Assembly: GCA_025201365.1 (NCBI GenBank)
Contig: JAIXMF010000002.1
Span: 744,001 to 808,000, forward strand
Origin: Syncephalis plumigaleata
Taxonomy: Eukaryota; Zoopagomycota; Zoopagomycetes; Zoopagales; Piptocephalidaceae
Reading direction: 5' to 3'
Length of the DNA stretch: 64,000 bases
Under the pieces are notes generated by a model. The model had not been told where the DNA came from, did not search any database, and saw only the letters and a list, made by a program, of their open reading frames with translations. Both the position numbers and the translations under genes were made by a program. Of this stretch, positions 33,615 to 45,500 are shown in pieces. Within the stretch, counting starts at the first letter, position 1. Each line of letters begins with the position of its first letter.

Positions 33615-35147
33615 CTATGGCAGTACCATATGACTGTGTCGTCTCGACGATACTGATCGAGTGATGATACGACGCATGCCAGACATGTTAGGAATGATGC
33701 GTGGCATACTCCAACGACTACGCTGCCATGATTTACGCTTTGTCGACGTTAATTGACTAATATCATAGGTCATTAGCTCGTCGACCGCTTCCTCCACTTG
33801 GTCACCTTCCTCTTCAGGCCAGTGGATACTGTCGTTAAGCGTGCAACCCGATAATAGACACTTGGAGGTTGTCGTGTCCCATTTACCGCCACATCGATAA
33901 CAGCTATTAGTAAGAAAGGAATAAATAAAAAGATACCATTCGGATTTGTTAATGATTTGCGTTAAATGTATAATGTTAATGACGTACAATTCATGCGAGC
34001 ACAAACAATTAGTCGAGGATCTATCCGTTTTATGACCGGATATCATAGTATTACACCCTTGACAACGATGACAGCCACTCCGTTCGACGGCTTCGCTCTT
34101 ACTTCTCACCGCCAGTTGTTTGGATGGTGCGCTAATTGGTTCGCTTTGACGACGTGCCACCGACCATTGATTTGAATTCGTATTCGAGTTTGTATTCAGA
34201 TTAGAACACGGGAATCCGATATGATTTGCGGTGGTACACTTGACACAGAACTTGAATCCACACTGCGAACAAAAGATAGAGCTATCCCAAGAGAAGGATT
34301 GCGATGCGGTTGGCATCAATGTTGCTCGACACGTCTTGTTAGGACATAGAATGGTACGAGTCATCGTGGGTTTAGCTTCCGTTTCACCGCGCCATTGTGC
34401 TAGTAAATGCGGGTCAATTATTCGTGCTACATCCTCGGTATTGGTGGTGATTTCGTGTGTACACTTGGGAATCGGACAATGCAGCAATGTCGTGGTGTAG
34501 CCACCACGTTTAACGTATAATTCAACGTAACGTTTTATGCACTCATGACAGTAAGCATGGCCACATGACAGTAAAAGTGCAGCTTTGACCGTGTCGTCTT
34601 TGATAATATGCTTGGTCGATTTTCTTCTTACCGTGGATAACGAGGCATTAGTGGCTACCAAGTCGAAACATATGGCACACTCGTAATGTGAACGAGATGG
34701 CAAATCTTTATCATTATTATCATCAGCATCGCCAGCATCGGCATCACTTTCCGCATAAGCATCGCCAAATGGATTATCACCTTGTCGCTGATCATGTAAC
34801 ATCCGTTCTTTTTCAACAGATTGTTGCTTTGACGAGGAAGAGGAGGAGGAGACGGAAAATGAGCGAAATCGAAGTGATTGCAATTTGCCATAAAATTGCT
34901 TGCCTGATATACTGGGAAAACGCAGTCTAGATCGCTTTGCAGTGAGCACTTGTCCACTTTCAGCAGCTGGCTCTTGTTCTGTCTTTGACTTTCTCAGTAC
35001 AGGTCGAATGCGTTGATTCCTCTCTACATCCTCGCTAGCGGCAGTGGTGGTAGTCGCTCGTCGTATGAGACGACGTGGCCTACTATCGCTATTACTATCG
35101 GTAATAGTTTCATGCTTTTGTGCATTCTTCTTTCTAATCAATGGCAT
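33615..35147 (-). CDS. RBR-type (RING-IBR-RING2) E3 ligase-like protein
   Basis: Two exons (35147-33988, 33903-33615) give 482 residues; the 84-bp intron is a multiple of three and lacks stops. RING1 at ~155-235 has CAICFD, LLSCGHAYCHECIKRYVE and CPIPKC. An IBR follows at ~250-310 (CPNKTCRATLMP, CSQCGFKFCVKC, H..FPC). RING2 follows after a Ser/Asn-rich linker: CHRCQGCNTMI, then STNCLCSHEFCYRCGGKW. RBR ligases pass ubiquitin through a Cys in RING2, located in a GGCxHMxC-type sequence (Parkin C431). Here the aligned stretch reads TDRSSTNC, so the catalytic Cys and following His are not seen, while the zinc ligands are kept. It may be a non-catalytic RBR or use another Cys. The long basic/Ser-rich N- and C-termini are unassigned. 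Confidence 0.75.
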   Translation of the reverse strand: MPLIRKKNAQKHETITDSNSDSRPRRLIRRATTTTAASEDVERNQRIRPVLRKSKTEQEPAAESGQVLTAKRSRLRFPSISGKQFYGKLQSLRFRSFSVSSSSSSSKQQSVEKERMLHDQRQGDNPFGDAYAESDADAGDADDNNDKDLPSRSHYECAICFDLVATNASLSTVRRKSTKHIIKDDTVKAALLLSCGHAYCHECIKRYVELYVKRGGYTTTLLHCPIPKCTHEITTNTEDVARIIDPHLLAQWRGETEAKPTMTRTILCPNKTCRATLMPTASQSFSWDSSIFCSQCGFKFCVKCTTANHIGFPCSNLNTNSNTNSNQWSVARRQSEPISAPSKQLAVRSKSEAVERSGCHRCQGCNTMISGHKTDRSSTNCLCSHELYVINIIHLTQIINKSEWYLFIYSFLTNSCYRCGGKWDTTTSKCLLSGCTLNDSIHWPEEEGDQVEEAVDELMTYDISQLTSTKRKSWQRSRWSMPRIIPNMSGMRRIITRSVSSRRHSHMVLP

Positions 35148-36080
35148 TGTAATACAAGTGCTTCAATGAACGAGAACAATAAAAATCAATGATAAACAAG
35201 TACAAAAATTAAAAGAGATATACAATTGAAATAAGAAGAAGAAGACGAGAAGACGAAGAAGTGGCAGACAAGCAATAAAGCAATACACAGAAACAAGCAC
35301 GAATACACGAGAATGGATGGACAAAAAGTGGGGCAAATGCCCTTATCGTTCTGTAACTTTATACCACCACCACTCTCGACCCAGCCTAGTTTTTCATTCA
35401 TTAATGAACCGGTTTGTACAAGCATAGGCGTCATTGCTGATACATACCCACGTACACGTACATCCACACACATTTAAGCCTATCAAATTGTAGGAGTCAC
35501 AGTTGACTCGGCAATGAGCATGGTATTTATTGCAAAAAAACCAGTAGAATTGAAATTGTAACACTAGAAGCGTAAGGATCATCATTATTATTGGCTGAGC
35601 CTATACAATAAAGGTAATTTATTAATAATAATAATATTGTTGTGATGCTTATTCATGACCTGAACAAGAGCGTGGTGCAATATAAAAAGAAGAAGAAGAA
35701 GAAGAAAGGAAGAAGGAAGAAGTAAGGATGAATAAAAGTGTAGCGAGCACAACAAGGACTAATTTAACGTTGAAAATTATAACGCAAGTGCGTATGTTAA
35801 TGTCCTACGAGAACAATGATGGGATCACCCCGGCCCGCCAGCAGGCCATAATAAACGATCAGTGGAAAGACAGAAAGATAATGACAAAAAGAAAAGTAAT
35901 TGCCATCGATCGTCTCCCTTCCAACAATAGTAATATTACCAATAAACTTATGGATAGAGTCGAGCTTTTTTTATATTTTTTACGCGATTATGTTGGACTG
36001 ACAGTAGTCATTGTACAACAACGAAAGTGTGTCAACAATCATTGTAATACAATTCAGTCTAGTAATACTAAGCTGGACTT
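35148..36080. other. Intergenic, no gene supported
   Basis: It lies between two minus-strand genes and includes an agaag purine run (~35690-35715). A plus-strand open frame at 35728-36084 has no recognisable protein features. The leader and promoter of the RBR gene should be at the left end. Confidence 0.4.
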
Positions 36081-37213
36081 TTAGTATTTCTTGTCATCAT
36101 GATCCTTCTTGTCGTTGTGATCATATCCGTGGTCCTTCTTGTCATCATGATCCTTCTTGTCATCGTGATCATATCCGTGGTCCTTCTTGTCATCATGATC
36201 CTTCTTGTCGTCGTGATCCTTCTTGTCGTCGTGACCATAGCCATGCTCGTGGTGTTCGTCATCCTTCGATGTCTTACACTTGTCATTTACGCAGTTCCAG
36301 CTCTTGCCGTGACCATCTTTTACGGCAGTTCCCTCGCTAATATCTTTACCGTTCCAATGGCCACCTTGCCAGTTGGCACCATTGCCATGACCATCAGCTA
36401 CTACACCGGCACTCCATGAGTTGGGCTCATTGCGTCTCTTCAAGTCGTGGACATCATTCCAGCTCTTGCCGTGTCCATGCTCGAAAGCGGTTCCTTCGCT
36501 GACCTTGCGTCCATTCCAGACACCACCCTGCCAGTTGGCACCGTTACCGTGTTCATCCACAGCAACACCGGCACTCCATGAGTCGGGTTCATTGCGTCTC
36601 TTCAAGTCGTGGACATCATTCCAGCTCTTGCCGTGTCCGTGCTCGAAAGCGGTTCCTTGGCTGATCTTGCGTCCATTCCAGACACCACCTTGCCAGTTGG
36701 CACCATTGCCATGACCGTCAGCGGCAACGCCGGCACTCCATTCGTTGTGGTGGTGGTGGTCGTGATCATGTTCGTCACGGCGTACTAGCTCATGAACAGT
36801 GCTCCAGCTCTTACCGGCACCGTTATGGAATACTGTGCCTTGGCTGACATCACGTCCTGCCCAGTGGCCTCCGTGCTTATTGCCATTAAGACCGTGACCA
36901 TTGTCGAATGCACCGCCATGCCACGAGTCGTGATGTCCGTCATCGCGGCGTGCTAGTTTGGCGTCACATAACCATAGTAGTCGTTGTGTTCATCGTGGTG
37001 TGGCTTATCATCGTGATGCTTATATCCATCATCGTGGTGTCCATTGTCGTGGTGACCATGTCCATGTCCATCATCATGATGATGTCCGTCATATTGACCC
37101 TTGTAGGTGTAATCCGGAGTAGCCACACCATCGGGTGTTGGTAGTGCGAAAACGCCAACGTTGGCCACGGCGGCGTTCAACAATAGGACAGCGGCAGCGA
37201 GTTTGCAGTACAT
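36081..37213 (-). CDS. Secreted repeat protein with dibasic sites (kexin-processed precursor candidate)
   Basis: It starts MYCKLAAAVLLLNAAVANVG, a signal peptide cut near VFA-LP. A His/Asp/Gly-rich segment follows (HHHDDGHGHGHHDNGHH) and then four related units. Units 2 and 3 are 54-62 residues and nearly identical (WSAGV, HGNGANWQGGVWNGRK, GTAFEHGHGKSWNDVHDL). Each unit is preceded by a dibasic site: LARR, LVRR, LKRR, LKRR. The C-terminal ~50 residues are HDDKKD repeats. Signal peptide plus repeats separated by KR/RR is the layout of fungal kexin-processed repeat proteins (for example Ustilago Rep1, or dikaritin precursors). The frame breaks near 36964 (YYGYV to DAKLARR), fitting one missing base. 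A TATA box lies ~210 bp upstream. Metal binding by the His-rich part is plausible. Function unknown. Confidence 0.65.
36298..36960 (-). repeat. Tandem coding repeats of the secreted precursor
   Basis: Four units of ~160-185 bp. Units 2 and 3 (about 36430-36775) are nearly identical in DNA; units 1 and 4 are more diverged. High DNA identity between inner units points to recent unequal exchange. Boundaries are set by the RR codons before each unit. Confidence 0.75.
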
Positions 37214-37260
37214 GGTGGTTATCAAGTAGAAGTATTCAAACAAAAAAACAAAGTTGAACA

Positions 37261-37292
<32 letters not shown>

Positions 37293-37423
37293 GTTGTTTA
37301 GTTGATTGTTAGCTTGCCAGCCAGCTGACGAAAGAATTCAGTAGTTGTTGTTGTTGGAGGTTGCAAAGCAAAGGTGAGTATGAGATGATGCTGAATAAAT
37401 GGAATGGTAACATTAGCGACGGT

Positions 37424-37432
37424 ATTTATATA
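37424..37432 (-). promoter_or_regulatory. TATA box of the secreted repeat precursor
   Basis: TATATAAAT on the minus strand, ~212 bp before the ATG at 37213. Confidence 0.45.
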
Positions 37433-37942
37433 CAAAATTGTCCGTGTATGTATGTATAAATGTGTGGGGTATTAATCTCTACATTATACTGCATAGTCAC
37501 TTGTTATTCCAAGCCCAAGGTTGTCAACGGTCAATGTGATCTTGCCTAGCCTTTTTTCTTTTGTTAAAATAAGTATAATAATAGGAATAATAACAGGAAT
37601 AACAAGAATAATGCAATTCATACCATTTGGCTTGTCGCATTCTAGTATGCAGGCTCATGTATGTACGACAAGCCAAAAGGAGTCAAGTAGAGGAAATGAT
37701 ACAAGCTGCACTACAAGCCATAAAATAACGACAAAGAGGAAGGAGCAAGCCATTGATAAGATGTCCACTTGCTCTACTGATGCCATGAATCTATCGTAGA
37801 ATGGTAATTTAGTTGCATCGAGGCATGCACTTTAGATGCTGATTACATTTCACGGTGTTTTCTATCGTTAATGATCTTATTGCCAATAGGAATGGAAATA
37901 AACGGCATGTCTCGTAATGATAATACGAGCAATTAGATCAAC

Positions 37943-37948
37943 TATAAA
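37943..37948 (+). promoter_or_regulatory. TATA box of F-box gene 3
   Basis: TATAAA 135 bp before the proposed ATG. An upstream ATG at 37958 lies too close to this box to be the likely start. Confidence 0.4.
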
Positions 37949-38077
37949 GACATTTCAATGGTGTACAATACAATATTGACCACGTTACACAATGACCGGT
38001 TGATCTACGTGGCGAACTATTGTGGTAGTCATTACTACTGCTATTTCAACTTCTTTTTCCTTACCCTTTCCGTCACC

Positions 38078-40176
38078 ATGAACGTTATTCCCAGTGTTAT
38101 CGTTGAACGTATCGCCATATACGCCGATACCAATTCACTAGTAGCACTAGCAGCATGTTGTCGACAGCTCTGGTGGCACATTACTCAGCTGCAGCCTATT
38201 TGGATGCATCGATACCAGGAGCATTATAAATTTAAGGATGATAAGGAGGCTGCGTGGATATCGTGGTATACAAAGACATTACGTATATCATCGTCATCTG
38301 CATCGTCTGCATCGTCTGCATCATTGAGGCTTGCCTATAGAAGTGTAGAAAACAAGCACTACAATATCAATTGGTTTCACGCATTATGCCATCGACGTAC
38401 TACCGATGCCAATTGGTTTAGAAATCAATCGAAACACCTACAGAGTATCATTACCACACGCGAGCATACTAGAGTAGTGGTATTGCAGAGGATCCTCATC
38501 AAAGATACGATTCTACACAAATGTCGAGTGATCGAGCAATGCCAACCATTGGAGGGAACAAATGACGCTCGATTCTGGCGTTTATGTACACCATGCTATA
38601 CGGGATTCGATCCCGACATTACAGTCAAGAATATTTCGATATCGGATAAATATCTATTAATGTTTATTAGTCATCCTGAGGGATCGTCGAGTGACTATCA
38701 ACTACCAGGTAGTATACTCGTGTGGCCCGTCAATCGTATAGCCACCATGCCACCACGCTGCCTCACCTATCCCTACAATGGTAGTGTGAACATTCAGAGG
38801 CGGTGCCGTGGCCTAGTGGTACGGCGCCCGTCCTCGGACCGTAGGGGTCCTGGTTCGATTCCTGCCAATCCCTTCAAGAGGAAAAAGGTATCAAAAAAAA
38901 GTATAGGCAGCTTTAAAAAATGTCTTCACCCAACCATAATAATAACTAGGTTGGTTCTTTCACCCGCGTGCGGTTTTCCAGGACGTCTTAACCAACGGCC
39001 GACTTCTCCCATCGATTTCCAAGAAATAGGATATGCGATGTCTTCACTTGTGGACATGCCCAGTTTGTATAAACATGTTTATTATAATAAAATAAGCTAC
39101 GGCAATGTTCAAAAAGAAAAAAAAAAGGTAGTGTGAACATTCGTGGTTGCTGGGCCATGTTCAACTATTCGGTTAAGAAGCCGGATTCACGCAAGGTCGA
39201 AGCGGTCATTATTCATGTGCTGAACCTTAACACCGGTCGCGTATGCATTAACACGTTCAATAGTGTGGTAACCTGGTCGTTCATACAACGTATCACCAAT
39301 GACACGGTGACCGTGATTCGTGTATCATTTGAAGGATTCCACTTTGCCACTCCAGTAAAATGGAGTGTATGGGAATTCTCTAACATTCTTGTATCGGATA
39401 CACCACGCTGTTTAATGAAGGGCAGTTTCGTCGTGAGTGGATTCAACGATTTAACACCGTTAATGGAAAGACTAGACGACGATAGAATTATTGTAAGATG
39501 CCTCGCTTTCCGTAATAATAATAATGACAATGGTGATGATGATGGTGGTCAATCGATCAACGACGATATGAGCAATAATAATACTAATAATAATACGAAT
39601 ACATTAACACTGGCAGTTATTTCAACACGTAGTAGTAGTAGTAATACAAATAAAGTGCTACATGATCAGCAACCAGTATGGTCGCGTAATATTTTAATGA
39701 AATCGGCAAAACCGCTCATTTCATTGAATCGAGTGATCGTCGTGACGAGAGATGGTTGCACAGTCTACGATTTGGATAATGGCGATGCATTGGCATTCAC
39801 TCCCATGAATACCATTCAATCATTGCTTCATGAACACTGTTTGGCCAATGCTCATTATCATCTACGAATGACGGCAAGCTACATACAAGGATACGTTTTG
39901 TGCGAGTCAATCGATAACACATCGTATGTGGCGGTGGATCCAATACACACAGAACGCTCCGGAAAGCTAAGGTTAGCCTACGTATTCGAGCATTACAACA
40001 TAAAAGCATCGCAATCAATGCTTATCGAGAATCTTTGGGATAAACAATACTACGCTAAACTGTTGAGAATTCCATCTCCTAATGGAAAGAAATTGGAACT
40101 AAGGATTAGTACCGTGTGCGTACTTGTTATCGAATGCAACGGACAATACAAAGTACTTGATTTCTCCTTCCCATAG
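38078..40176 (+). CDS. F-box protein, family member 3, interrupted by a SINE
   Basis: The start MNVIPSVIVERIAIYADTNS (gtcaccATGa context) opens an F-box at ~1-50 (LVALAACCRQLWWHITQLQP). A family block follows (NWFHALCHRRTTDANWFR). At 38796-39126 a 331-bp SINE with a perfect 16-bp target duplication lies inside the coding exon. Left out, the frame runs GSVNI directly into RGCWAMFNYSVKKP and stays open to 40176 as one 583-residue protein, so no other damage is seen. With it, the frame reads into the SINE and stops at the TGA in the right target copy. The insertion must be recent. Either this allele is a new null, or the SINE is removed by splicing. A donor inside it (C|gtaggg, ~38841) and the polyA-side AG at ~39127 would restore the frame; this is a hypothesis. 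Confidence 0.7.
38796..39126 (+). mobile_element. tRNA-derived SINE, recent insertion
   Basis: The 331-bp insert is flanked by perfect 16-bp direct repeats (ggtagtgtgaacattc at 38780-38795 and 39127-39142). Its head carries pol III promoter boxes at tRNA-like spacing: box A TGGCCTAGTGG at 38809-38819 and box B GGTTCGATTCC at 38852-38862. A tRNA-unrelated body of ~220 bp follows, and the 3' end is A-rich (aaaaagaaaaaaaaaa). Long target duplications plus an A-rich tail show LINE-type target-primed reverse transcription. The tRNA head no longer pairs well in its T stem, so it is not a functional tRNA. I see no second copy in the window. Confidence 0.92.
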
Positions 40177-40518
40177 TCAAACGGTATATATGTACACATA
40201 TTAATAAATGAAATACTGACTTTAATATAAACAAGTTAATTGCGAACTAGCGACTACAGTATTATTTTATATATGATGTCATCAAGTACAGTGGATGAAC
40301 ACGCGATTGAATTCCGATTCAAAATGGACAAGAGTAAAATAAAATAAAAATAAAAAATAACAAAAATAGCACATGCGATCGGGCTTATCTTTCATCTTTT
40401 TTCTTCCTCCTCCTCCTCTTTCTCTTCTTCTTCGTCTACTTCCCTGACCCGCTTTTCTTCACGTTACGCTTCAATTGAACGCGAGTTGCTAAGCCTTCCT
40501 CTTCCTCTTCTTACCAAT

Positions 40519-42362
40519 ATGGCCGATCTTCAACAGCCCAACGTACCCGGTGTCACTACCGAGGTACACTCCATGTATGACACCATTTTAATCCTTGACT
40601 TTGGTTCGCAATACTCTCACCTTATTACACGTCGTGTACGTGAGGCTGGCGTTTATTGTGAACTCTTGCCCTGTACCCAAAAAATAGACGAACTTCATTT
40701 CAAGCCAACTGGTATGTATGCCTATATATACATATATATATATATATCGTCACCTATCCTTATTATTACTACTACTACTATTTCTCGTAGTAATAGTTAT
40801 TGAACTAGTTTGTTAACACATTTTCTTTCCTTTATTATTTCGTTATTAGGTGTTATTCTATCGGGCAGTCCTTACTCCGTCTACGATAAAGATGCTCCCC
40901 GTGTTGATCCAAAGGTATTCGAGTTGGGCGTACCTGTACTAGGTATTTGCTATGGTCTTCAGGTAATGAATAGAAGATGTTTTATTTAATAATAATGCTA
41001 ATAATAATGAAAATCGTTAAACATGTAATCTAGGAAATCGCTTGGAATCATGGTGGCAAAGTAGATCCTCATGATAAGCGAGAATACGGACATGCTATCG
41101 TTAACGTGACACATCATGACAACCATCCCGTGGCCAACCTTCTATTCGACGGCGTTAACACAACAACCAAAGTATGGATGAGTCATGGTGATCAATTGAG
41201 CGTGCTACCACCAGGTTTCCGTATTATCGGCCATACATCCACGGCACCATACGCGGCCATTGCCCACGAGGAGAAACTACTCTACGGTATTCAATTCCAT
41301 CCGGAAGTAACGCACTCGGAGCAAGGACCATTGATTCTACGTAACTTTGTAATTAACGTGTGCAAATGCCGTAACAACTGGTCCATGGACTCGTTTGTCG
41401 ATAAGGAGATCGAACGTATTCGTGCCATTGTCGGCCCTACAGCCGAGGTGGTCGGTGCCGTTAGCGGCGGTGTCGATAGCACGGTGGCAGCCAAGATCCT
41501 ACAGACCGCCATCGGTGATCGATTCCACGCCATTCTAGTGGATAACGGTGTGATGCGTCTTAACGAGTGCGCCACCGTTAAGGCGCAATTAGCCGATCAT
41601 CTCGGTATCAACCTAAAGGTGGTCGATGCAAGCGAGGAGTTCCTCGGTCTATTGAAAGGAGTGACCGACCCTGAGAAGAAGCGTAAAATCATTGGCAACA
41701 CATTTATCAACGTGTTCGAGCGTGAGGCGGCCGCCATTGACGAGGAGAACGCGAAGAAGGGACGAGGCAAGATTGAATACCTACTCCAGGGTACACTCTA
41801 CCCGGATGTCATTGAAAGCATCTCGTTCAAGGGACCGTCGGCCACCATTAAGACACATCACAATGTGGGCGGTCTCCTCGAGGATATGCGACTCAAGCTT
41901 ATCGAACCGCTACGCGAGCTGTTCAAGGATGAAGTACGCGCCTTGGGACAACTATTGAAGATTGACGAGGAACTCGTGTGGCGTCATCCATTCCCCGGAC
42001 CCGGTCTAGCCATTCGTGTACTAGGCGAGGTGACCGCATCTCAAGTGGAGATCTGTCGTCAAGCCGACGACATTTACATTGGTGAAATTAAGAAGGCAGG
42101 CCTTTACCGTAAGATCTCCCAGGCTTACGCTGCATTGTTGCCTGTACGCTCGGTCGGTGTTATGGGCGATCAGCGTACTTACGAGCAAGTGATCGCTCTA
42201 CGTGCCGTTGAAACCACCGACTTTATGACGGCCGACTGGTTCCCCATGCCAGTAGACGTGTTGAAGCGTATTAGTCAACGTATTATTAACGAGGTGCGTG
42301 GTGTTAATCGAGTAGTCTACGATGTAAGTTCCAAGCCTCCTAGTACCATTGAATGGGAGTAG
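40519..42362 (+). CDS. GUA1: GMP synthase (glutamine-hydrolysing)
   Basis: Three exons (40519-40711, 40850-40962, 41034-42362) give 544 residues. The N-terminal class I amidotransferase has [18 protein letters not shown], the nucleophile Cys in LGICYGLQ, and the triad His and Glu in [10 protein letters not shown]. The ATP-pyrophosphatase P-loop is [13 protein letters not shown]. The C-terminal dimerisation domain includes [17 protein letters not shown] and ends [17 protein letters not shown], the conserved XMP-binding tail. All catalytic residues are present. It converts XMP to GMP in purine synthesis. Length matches yeast Gua1 (525 aa). Confidence 0.97.
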
Positions 42363-42569
42363 GTACGACACACACACACAAACAGACAAACAGACAGACA
42401 GACAAACAGACAAATATATACACACATGACATGTTTATCTAGAGTATATAAGCTAAAGCTTTAGATTTCTTGTTATCTCTCTTTCTTTTTGAATAAATCA
42501 TGTTTCAAATTATCATGTAATTGTATTAAAGAAAGGAAATAATAATAATAATAATGTTGTAGTTATCGT

Positions 42570-45500
42570 TTACATATTATTTTGCGTGCGGAATGTATCC
42601 CAAGCTCGATTCAACGAGACAAACACCTCTTGCGCCACTATTTGCTGTTCTGTTGTCGCGTCTTTCGCCACCTTATCCGGATGAAGACGAGCGATGGCTC
42701 GCATGTAGCGTACTTTAACCTGCGATGGAGATATCAGATCTTGTAGACCACACTGTTTAACACCGGCTTCCGGCCATAGAATACTGTCGAGACTGCATAG
42801 TAATGCGCGTAAGTTATCCTCCTTCTGGAATCGCCATCGATTCATTCGTGCCTCCACTTGATCCTTGATAGCCATTCGTTTCTGTTCCTCCATCTTTGCT
42901 TGCATCTCCTTGCGACGCATTTCTGCCACCGCCGTACTCTTTTCAATATGTTCCCTATTGTATAATAAATAGAACAGGTTATTATTACTGAATACTAATC
43001 TACAAGCACTATACATACCTATCTGCAGCTGTTGTCGTATTATGATGATTATGATGATCAGTGGACATATTAAATCCATTTGATGTTGCTGTTGTTGTAT
43101 TAAATGATGCGTTATTCTCAAAGGCAAACCAGTCACGTGCGAAAGCATTAGGTGTCGTAGAAGTAGTAGAGAATGTAGAAGTACTACTAGTGCCACTGCC
43201 CATAGAGAACCAATCATCCTCGAATGCCGTTCTCGTCGGTGGAGGTGGATTCGAAGGTGGATTCGACGAGGTTGGCATGTTTGTCGACGGTTGAGGAAAT
43301 GACGCGGAAGCAGTGGACGTGGTCGTATTAAATAGCGGTGAATTTGTAAATGACGATGAACTCGCGGAGAATGTAGTTGACGAGGTAGATGAGGGTGGGT
43401 TCGCATTGGCACTCGCTTTATTCTGTCGACATTGACGTGCTCCTTCAGTGGCCGCCACACCTGCTCCATGACTGGATGCTCGTTCATAATCTCTAATTGC
43501 CTCGTCGTATAGTTCAAGTGTTTGATATGCGGTGGCACGTCGTAACAAGCCTTTACACAGTTGATCCTTAAATACAACCCCATCCTTCGTAGTACCCGTC
43601 TCCCCGCCAATCATAGTAATTACAATACCACAATCATCAATGGCCGATTGATAATTAGCATTCTTTAGTCTAGTCATTGCACGATTATTATAGAGTAAGA
43701 TGTTACGAGCATGATCTGATGGTAAACAATCGATTGCTTGTGTGTATAACTTTTCAGCATCCATATAATGACCGGCCTTGAATCGCTCATTACCCTGTTG
43801 TCGTAATTCTTCAGCTCGTTTCAATGCTGCTGTAACGGTTGAATCAGGTGAACTAGCACTCGATACAGGTGGCGATTGATGAGTATGAACCGAGGTAGGT
43901 GTACGCTGTTGTTGTCGATAATTATTATTATCTGTAGTAGTGTTGCTAGTAGCAGTTGTAGTAGTAGTAGTAGTAGTAGGTGTTGATGATGATGAACTAC
44001 TAATAGATGCTTCTTTCTTAGTTGATGTCTTCTCGGGTGTATCTCGATAAGGACGGAAATACGGTTTTTGTGATTCAGTTGATCGTGCTGGTTTACTCGA
44101 CTGACTCCTGCCGTAATATTGATCAGAATAAGCAGTGGCTCTATTATTATTATTACTGTTACTAGTTGTAGCAGTAGTTGTAGTGTTGTCCTCCTTTTCA
44201 TCTTCATCATCTTCATCGCTTTCATCTCCATCAAGGGAAAGTCGAGTACTATGACGTGAATTACCCAATGGATGTGAACCACTAGCACTCTGTTGATATG
44301 CGTCCATCCTTTCCTGAAGTAATGTTTTCGATTGTTGGAACAACGAAGATGCCTTACTGAATACACTTTGTTTAATCTCTTCGGCCGCCGTCCATAATCG
44401 TTCACTATTAATTCCGCTGGCATTCATTGCATCACTTGGTGCACGATGCTCATCGTTGATTGATCCGGTGGCACGACCGCTATTGGAACGATTTACATTT
44501 GGACGAGCGGGTCGAGTGGGACGTGTGGATGCTCGTCCATTATCGACTTGATCACCCGACAATTGTTGCGCTGCCTCTCTGTCCTGTACGAGAATAGCAA
44601 CCGCTGCCTCTACATCGCCATTTGACATGCCAAGGGCGGTACGCGCTTGTTCAGTAGTGAATCCCATTTCCACAATCTGTGCAATATCATGATCTTTCTT
44701 CACTCCATCATCAGTAGCAGTTGATCGAGGTGGTCGAGGTGGTTTACCCTAATAAATTAGTTAATATTTATCCGTCATGCTATACCGCTATATTACCTCA
44801 ATTACTGGAGATTGAGATGAACGCGTTGATGGCGATGATGGTGAATGATGCGATACCTTCGGCTTATTCGATAATGGCGGTGGTGGTGGTGGTGCTGCCT
44901 TCTTAGTAGCTACAGGTTCAGCTAGTATACCCAGTGGATTATCATCGTCTTCAGTAACAATAACGGTAGCATTAATCACCGGGCTACGACGACTAGATGA
45001 GGAGGAGGATACTGGTGGTGATCCCGCACTAGTATGACTTTCTTTGGTTCTATGTCCACGCGGTGGTTTTTGTGGTACACTACTGGATTCCTTACTGGAA
45101 TGATTAGCGGTCTATTGATGTCTAATAGTTAGCCTTATTATGTTACGCACTATTAGTTATTGGTGTACTTGCACTAAAACCGCCAGTAGTACTGTTAAGT
45201 AGATCTAGATTCCATGGATCTGCCGGTATAGGTGTGGATGGTTTGGAATTGGCGGGTATACTAGCCGGTGATCCCGTACGTGATCTATTAAGAATATGCA
45301 TTAGTTATTTAATGTAAATACCAGGACTTTTTTAATATTTACAAATCATTAAGAGATGGCGCTTTCTTATCTGTTGATGGCGATGGTACTCGTCCCAAAT
45401 GCGGTGCACCTCCCAGTCCAAGTAGATCACCAAATGGATCGTGTCCTGAATTATTATTACTACTACTATTGGATGCAACACCTGGTTTACTAGCATGCGG

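Larger units (their letters stand above)
37214..38077. other. Divergent promoter region of repeat-precursor and F-box gene 3
   Basis: It contains a TTGA/TGAT tetramer run at ~37260-37292. A minus-strand TATA-like box tatataaat at 37424-37432 serves the secreted gene, and a plus-strand TATAAA at 37943-37948 lies 135 bp before the F-box ATG at 38078. No other gene is seen. Confidence 0.5.

Noticed and set aside
35728-36084. 118-residue plus-strand frame
   Set aside because: No domain and unusual composition; overlaps the 3' end of the secreted repeat gene.
36081-37213. Fungal RiPP (dikaritin) cluster
   Set aside because: The precursor-like repeats are there, but no DUF3328 oxidase, methyltransferase or other modifying enzyme gene is visible nearby.
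38796-38870. Functional tRNA gene
   Set aside because: Box A and B are present but the T stem does not pair, an A-rich tail and long target duplication follow, so it is a SINE head.
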